Positions 1 to 28,184 of a stretch of 28,184 bases of DNA are shown here, in pieces. Position 1 is the first letter of the stretch, and each line of letters starts with the position of its first letter. Position numbers and translations under genes: made by a program. The DNA lies in the NCBI GenBank assembly GCA_000444245.1, contig ATSW01004054.1, forward strand, positions 1 to 28,184, read 5' to 3'. The DNA is from Botryllus schlosseri (lineage: Eukaryota; Chordata; Ascidiacea; Stolidobranchia; Styelidae). The notes under the pieces were generated by a model. That model had not been told where the DNA came from. It made no database searches and saw only the letters and a list, made by a program, of their open reading frames with translations.

Positions 1-7
1 TATTGAC

Positions 8-520
8 TAGGGCTGGGCAAAATCGAGTACCTGAGTGATTCGATTCTGAATCACTTAATATGCTTCGAGTCGAGTCGAGTAATCGAGATCACTCATTATG
101 ACGTCACAACAGGACGTACTATGTCGAAGTCCAAATAGGAACCTTTTATGCCTCCACAAGAACGTAACGCCCGTTATCCGTCACATTAAAGATACTTTGG
201 TATTTTTTCGACCATACCGATTTCATTGCACTTCTTAACAATTTTGTTGGATGATAATGACTTCGGAAATGTGTTATTTCCAGTAACATTCGTAGCTTTA
301 AACTATGCCTGGTATGCTCAAACACGGCCAATCAAGGTTTCACGGCTTCCTCAGTGGAAAATAGTATCAAAACTATAATTCTCGTCAGTAAATTAACTTT
401 CAGTTGCGAGGACCGTATAATTTCAGTACTCGAAAAAATCGTCTTTTACTACTCGACTCGAATCATTAAAATTACTACTCGATTCAGATTCGAGTACTCG
501 AATCATTTTGCCCAGCCCTA
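8..520. mobile_element. hAT-1 non-autonomous element, copy 1
   Basis: Perfect 16-bp terminal inverted repeats TAGGGCTGGGCAAAAT at both ends, followed by imperfect inverted sub-terminal sequence rich in cgagt/actcg motifs. The right flank is atattgac (521-528) and the left flank tattgac (1-7, first base outside the window), fitting an 8-bp target duplication as in hAT transposons. No transposase is visible; length 513 bp. Confidence 0.85.
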
Positions 521-668
521 ATATTGACCCTGCGCATTGGCCTTTGTCATATAAAAAGAGGCTCGAACACTAAATTAAATGTCACAAGGGATAAGTACCA
601 GGACAGGTGGTGTTAAAAAAGTGAGGTCATTTAAGTTCTTCAATGATGCAGGCAAATTCATCCCTTGT

Positions 669-835
669 CAGTTCAGTTCAATCGATTAATAATTTCATCA
701 TTTCACAACACAGCAAGACTGCGATGTAATGAAAACACAGGGAGGTGTCGAAATGATAGTCTTTGAATCAAAGAGCCACCTCGGTCTTTAACGGTTAGCA
801 ATGAAATGAAGTCACTGTGCCATGCTGTGTCTGGA
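669..835 (-). repeat. Dispersed retroelement-like 3' end, copy 1
   Basis: Shares gcaagactgcgatgtaatg, aggtgtcgaaatgatagtct and a gccacctcggtct block with copies at 1374, 15885 and (reverse) 16946. The left edge, cagttcagttcaatcgatt, reads on the minus strand as an aatcgattgaactgaactg tail, like the short tandem tails of non-LTR retrotransposons or SINEs. Family not identified. Confidence 0.55.
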
Positions 836-860
836 AGTTATGATATTGCGAAATTCGCAG

Positions 861-889
861 CCAGAGAGAGGGAGAGAAAGAGAGAAGCT
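861..889 (+). repeat. Purine-rich GA low-complexity run
   Basis: Sequence of agagagagggagagaaagagag type. Simple repeat with no further meaning seen. Confidence 0.7.
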
Positions 890-1004
890 ATATTTGTCAA
901 CCCTGCAAATATAATATAACAGAGTCTCCGAAGCCGAGCCAACCAGACCCAGTGCATCACATTTCAGACGTCGAAACCCTCAAAGCATTATATTAACTAA
1001 CAGA

Positions 1005-1140
1005 AATATACAATGATACAACAATGACATGTAACGTTATCTTCAATTCTCTGCTAGTTGCTGACGATTGCCCCTGACGAGTGTTAGCGGAAAAAATTCG
1101 GGTTCATTTCAATATGAATATTTTATCAAAAATATCAATG
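1005..1140 (-). repeat. Inverted-repeat MITE, copy a (one arm)
   Basis: Contains ctagttgctgacgattg, then cccctgacgagtgttagcgg, then ttcaatatgaata: the arm shared by nine places in this window. The plus-strand form used here as reference has gaatattttcggctgacac. Only one arm is present. Confidence 0.7.
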
Positions 1141-1373
1141 TAGAAAAAACAAAAAAAAGAACACAGCATCACGGAAAAAATGCATAAATGAATAAAACAG
1201 GGCATTGAGAGACATTGAGGGCATCGCACTACAGGGACGCAATCACGCAAGTATTCACAGTTTCTACCCTCTACAGATGTCTTGCTGTTGACTACGCCGT
1301 GTTGTTGAGGAGCCGAGATCAGGGACCTATAATTCTGGCGACGATGTCGGTGCTACATCTGCGCCATGCTGGA

Positions 1374-1620
1374 TCAGTTTAGGTTATTATTAATAATTTC
1401 ATCGCTTCTAAACACCGCAAGATTGCGATACGATGAAAAAAAAGGAAGGTGTCGAAACGACTTGGAGTAGTCTTTGCAATCAGACACCCACCTTGGCCTA
1501 GCCGATGTAAAGAGGAGCCATGCTCATTGCACACTGAATGAGCAATAAAATAAAATAATACTAAAGGACAAGCGACAAAATGAGGTGGCACGTTACGGAA
1601 AGGTCGATATGTCAGGTCGT
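1374..1620 (-). repeat. Dispersed retroelement-like 3' end, copy 2
   Basis: Same family as copies 1, 3 and 4: ataatttcatcgcttcta, cgcaagattgcgatacgatg, ggaaggtgtcgaaacgactt and cacccaccttggcctagc, continuing to aaaggacaagcgacaaaatg. It matches copy 4 over more than 200 bases in reverse orientation. No reverse transcriptase reading frame is visible. Confidence 0.6.
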
Positions 1621-2339
1621 GGTCCGGTAAACTTGAGGGCTGTCTAGCTGTGTATGCAATTTAGTGGAGATAATCTCTGCCCTGCAGTGTCATACAAGTT
1701 CGGCGCAGCTGTCACCCATGGCAGCGAGATTTCGAAACGACAAGAAATCACGACACAGCAACAGATTGACAAATGCCCATCTGGGATTGCGCAATTTCCG
1801 AACGCGATCTCCGCAACGTACGCAGCACTTCACCGCTTGAAAAAGACTTGTCTGTTTGTTCGAGAACTGCACGAGACAGATGGTTTCGAAACACGCGCCT
1901 GAAACGTGACTGTCTTGATGAACGTTTTTGACTTCCTCTCTCTTTCTCTGGGTCATCCCTATTCTAATCGCGGTTAACATAGTTCGTCTGGTCAGTTACT
2001 CCAAGTTAAGAGTTATTACCGCGAGAACCAGAACAAGAAGGTTGCAGTTGTCCATATAGCACTGCTATCGGAGTGACGATTTAATTTCCATATTCGGCAA
2101 TCAGTGTCGACTGAATATATTTGCAATAAATTTGAGAGATTTCTTTGTCAAGGCAAGAGAACTATGTTGCAACGAACTTGACGCTATGTCATCATAATCG
2201 TAATCAACAGTGGGATTGCAGCAACAATATTTGTCGAACTCGGAATCAGATTTTGTCGCTGTTAACGCGTTTCAAAATGTTTCAAAAATATATTATACCT
2301 GTAAATAAACGGAATCGTTGTCAAATATATTTTGTCTGC

Positions 2340-2530
2340 ATGTAGTTCGAGCGCCACATCGTCAGCAGGCCCGGTTTCTTTTGCGCGTTGCGGAAAAAAC
2401 GGGGTAGCTTTCCACTGCCTAGACTCGTTCGCGTGGGCGGGGTTTGCAACGCCCGTGTCCGCTATAAACCAATCAGACACGAGCGCCGGTTTTGCAAAAT
2501 CCTAATGCCACGCGTTTTACGTATGGAAAA
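2340..2530 (+). promoter_or_regulatory. CpG-rich, promoter-like patch upstream of CBS copy A
   Basis: About twenty CpG dinucleotides in under 190 bases, in otherwise AT-rich DNA. It contains a GC box (gggcgggg, 2435-2442), TATAAA (2463-2468) and CCAATCAG (2469-2476). It lies about 640 bases before the copy A ATG. The order of elements is not canonical and no transcription start can be read, so this is a candidate promoter or first-exon region only. Confidence 0.35.
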
Positions 2531-3105
2531 ATCCGTTCAGTTATATTTTATCGTGAGAATGATTGCCTCAACTATAAATGACTTTATAACGGAACATTGC
2601 CGATGGCATTAGCGGACGTGACTCGTGCATGCAAGCATCATAATCGGGTAGCATTACTTTAGAAGATATTTGCAACCAACAGCAGTCAAAATTTAAGCTT
2701 TTATTGACCGAGTTACAATGCCAACCCTCAAAGACAATTGCATTCGTGGATTCGTCAGTAATTAACAAGCGAGGCGTGCTTGGTTTAGGTATTTTCGCTG
2801 AAGGTGCATTTCCGCGTCCACTTTTAGCAAAGTTTGATTATGAAATATTCATATATTTGCTAAAGATCTTAAATGGCGTGATGCAATATAGCACGTTGTA
2901 CATTCGCGAACAAAAAACGTTACGCTGTAAAAGGGACAGTTGTCCAAGAAGAATCTTCATACTCGGCCAGTGCACCCTCATGAAAGGATCTAGACATGAA
3001 AACACGCGAATTATCAGCTGGCATATCCGAGATGGTGAACCACAGGTTACTGTTGTATATTAATTGCGGCTTATATTTGCATGTTTCAGTTAATCAAATT
3101 CGAAA

Positions 3106-13854
<10,749 letters not shown>

Positions 13855-15136
13855 AGTTACAGCCTCGAAAAAGGACTCCTTGCACAGACATTGTAGAAAT
13901 GATTTATCAATTTGTAGCTGCATTCGCTCGCGGATGTCTTGTATTGTCGGATTGTTTCATGTGAATCTCAGTGATGAACTATGTCTGAAGTTATAACAAG
14001 TTTGCCTCCGGTGGCACCCTACTAGTTTATCTGTTGTTCCATCCGATAGGCGTTGAAATTATTCTGATCTGGATTTAATCCTGACACAGTTCAACTGTTT
14101 GCGTCTTGTGAATGGTACTTTGCGTTTGGTGCCTATGTAAGTAGGCTAGTTCCTTATCAGAGCACCGAATTTAAAGTGTATCATGTTTCAAGACGATACT
14201 GGCTTCACATTGTGTGAAAAAGTTTACCTCTGTAGACAATGGATACTTCATACGTAAATAGAGAATGATGTTTGCGGATGCATTAGGCAATGTCGGCAGC
14301 TATCGCTTAATAGCTCCTACATGGTGATTTGTATCTACATACGTATTATTATGGTGTTACTGTAGTACATTTCTTGATATTGTTGGTTGACTTTGTCCAG
14401 CTGTTTTATTGTTTTCGTTATTGAATATATTCTGCCTCAAACTGATGCAGCACCATTTCAACATTATATGCATTCAAGTAGGGTTGTCTTGATGAGTGCC
14501 TTTGTGTAAAACTGTATTTTGTCGGGTCGTATGGGCTATCACCACCCACAAAGTATTCTAACTGATGATATCACCTTGACTTCATGCTAAATGAATATCC
14601 ACTCTCATCCAAATGGCAATCTGAATCAAGATTAATCATGTTATGCGTTTATACTATTATAATTCGTTGACTGCTATTAAATTTGTCACAATGCTTCGTA
14701 GGTAATTTATCAGATTAATGATTTCAAATGTTAAAAAATATTATCTCCACTTTGTAGTTTGCTTCACTTGTGTCACCAATCATGCCTGAGGTCATACCAC
14801 GGTTGACCTGTTACGGATTGAGTTTCATCACGCTATGTTTTTTTAGATACTGTTCTTAAGTTGGTGTTGGCTGTATTGATTTTTTACTTTTACACATTCA
14901 CATTGTACATACTGGGATTCCGGAAGAATGTTGAGTTGCTGTACATTATCTTGCTGTGTTCTAACTAAAATTATGTTGTTTTCTGTGTGTAAAACATGAA
15001 TGATATCCCAAAGAGTATAGGGTTATGCGTTCAGTTGACACAATGTGTTGTGGAAGTGATGTCATGCTGTTGCTCATGTTTGAATAGCAGGTTTAGATTT
15101 CTTTAATTTAAATCAAACTGTATCTTGAAACGGAGT
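13855..15136 (+). other. 3' UTR of copy A and intergenic DNA
   Basis: No gene or repeat recognised. An ATTAAA at 14676-14681 is the best poly(A) signal candidate and would give a 3' UTR of about 840 nt. No obvious promoter for copy B precedes 15137; a CAG acceptor-like site sits at about 15090. The spacing of 1.28 kb between stop and next ATG does not suggest a tight operon. Confidence 0.4.
14676..14681 (+). terminator. Candidate poly(A) signal ATTAAA, CBS copy A
   Basis: Common variant of the eukaryotic poly(A) hexamer, 822 bases past the stop. No canonical AATAAA was found between the stop and this point. Unsupported by transcript data. Confidence 0.3.
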
Positions 15137-27386
<12,250 letters not shown>

Positions 27387-28005
27387 AGAAAGTTGCTGCT
27401 GCTAGAAAATTGCTACGACCGATCTTTGAGATGCATAGTGTAAATATGTTTGATTCAATCGGTATCTTGCCATTTGTTTATCGTGCGTCAGAGTTGTCAC
27501 TTGGTATTTTCGGGTACCCACGACCGCGCATTGTAGAATTGAAGTAATATATCACAGTCCGGCCTGAATTAACCAAATAATTCAAAATCAGTTATATGCA
27601 ATCAGTTGTATGCTGTTATACTCATTCCGCAATAATTGTAAACCAACTACAGCGCTAAATATGTTGTTGTAACTGCACACTGTTTCCCTCTGACGTACTT
27701 TTCCCCAACGTAAATTTAAACATATCCACAGTGCTTTCCAAGTCAAGCTCAGGCATTATTTTGCTAAAGAACATGCTTGCAATAGTTTCATCTCCAAGCT
27801 CTGGGAATCTATGATTGATTCAACACCGCATCTGTGTGATGTAGTTGTAATTGTAAATTGTGATTGCATTCCTAACATTTAACACTTTTGGGTATGATTT
27901 CAGTTTATTCAATCGTTCACGTTGCGCGAGAGGTGTTGGACTACTGCTTAGAACAGTTTTGGTGATTATTTTGATCGCATTTGTTTGGTGCACATTTGAA
28001 GTGTA

Positions 28006-28011
28006 AATAAA
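28006..28011 (+). terminator. Poly(A) signal AATAAA, CBS copy B
   Basis: AATAAA after a gtgta run, 620 bases past the copy B stop, with a T-rich stretch about 20 bases downstream. It gives a 3' UTR (27387 to about 28030) with no other feature recognised in it. 28030-28184 holds nothing recognisable. Confidence 0.6.
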
Positions 28012-28184
28012 TCCTATTATGAAAGATATATTTGCCTATTTTCAATCCACGTCATAAATGGAACACGATTATATATACGGCATAGAAATATATGTATATT
28101 TAATGAAAAATCTCTGTAGAACACTCAAGAAACAAAAAACTTCATCACCAAAGAACCGGCAAAATTAATGCGAAATGGCAGAAG

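Larger units (their letters stand above)
521..3105. other. Upstream flank of CBS copy A
   Basis: Apart from the repeats and the CpG-rich patch listed separately, no gene was recognised. 1640-1980 and 2704-3063 are open for 80-120 codons but resemble no family I know and lack convincing splice context. Minus-strand 1376-1330 reads LIQHGADVAPTSS, faintly like an ankyrin repeat, then stops; too short to call. Confidence 0.5.

Noticed and set aside
1330-1376. Minus-strand LIQHGADVAPTSS, ankyrin-like
   Set aside because: Only thirteen residues before a stop and directly beside a repeat tail; not enough to call a gene fragment.
1654-1980. Overlapping 82- and 96-codon frames on both strands
   Set aside because: No recognisable motif or splice context. 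One cysteine-rich stretch (CCVRCGD) looked zinc-finger-like but lacks a second half.
2704-3063. 119-codon open frame on the plus strand just upstream of copy A
   Set aside because: It resembles no protein family I know, is followed by the real CBS start, and a frame of this length is expected by chance in several kilobases.
13855-15136. Possibility that A and B form a tunicate-type operon
   Set aside because: The gap of 1.28 kb between stop and next start, and a candidate poly(A) signal within it, do not fit a compact operon, though trans-splicing cannot be tested here.

Overview
This is animal nuclear DNA: spliceosomal GT-AG introns, AT-rich noncoding sequence and many DNA-transposon relics. 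It carries two complete genes, both on the plus strand and head-to-tail, and both encoding cystathionine beta-synthase (CBS), the PLP enzyme that joins homocysteine and serine in transsulfuration and can also make H2S. The N-terminal heme Cys/His pair points to an animal enzyme. Several introns of 56-58 bp among larger ones and short polypyrimidine tracts would suit an invertebrate, perhaps a marine deuterostome such as a tunicate, but the clade cannot be fixed from this window.

Layout: 1-3105 is upstream DNA holding a hAT-type element, two retroelement-like repeats, an inverted-repeat MITE arm and a CpG-rich, promoter-like patch. 3106-13854 is CBS copy A: 17 coding exons and 585 residues, with an unusual Asn-Gly-rich N-terminal tail. 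13855-15136 is its 3' UTR plus intergenic DNA. 15137-27386 is CBS copy B: 17 coding exons and 530 residues, with a proposed 18-nt first coding exon. 27387-28184 holds the 3' UTR of B with a clear AATAAA and the flank beyond.

Exons 2-17 of the two copies share intron positions and phases, and exons 2-13, 15 and 16 have identical lengths. By hand alignment the proteins are about 64 % identical: about 73 % over the PLP core (exons 4-11) and about 49 % over the C-terminal regulatory part (exons 12-17). The duplication is therefore old. Copy B keeps residues that match human CBS where copy A has changed (Asp221 to Gln, Tyr308 to His, Thr460 to Val, human numbering). This suggests B is the conservative enzyme and A has specialised in catalysis or regulation.

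The introns are a graveyard of non-autonomous DNA transposons. At least four hAT-like families are recognisable by terminal inverted repeats and 8-bp target duplications. They are nested in two places: a GAAGTACTTCTAC-type element inside a TAGGGCTGGGC-type one, and a TGACTCGAGTC-type one inside a CAGTGGTTCTCAACC-type one. A fifth, inverted-repeat MITE family has nine copies. A dispersed retroelement-like 3' end has four copies, one of which runs right up to, and seems to supply, the splice acceptor of exon 3 of copy B. No RNA genes or CRISPR arrays were seen.
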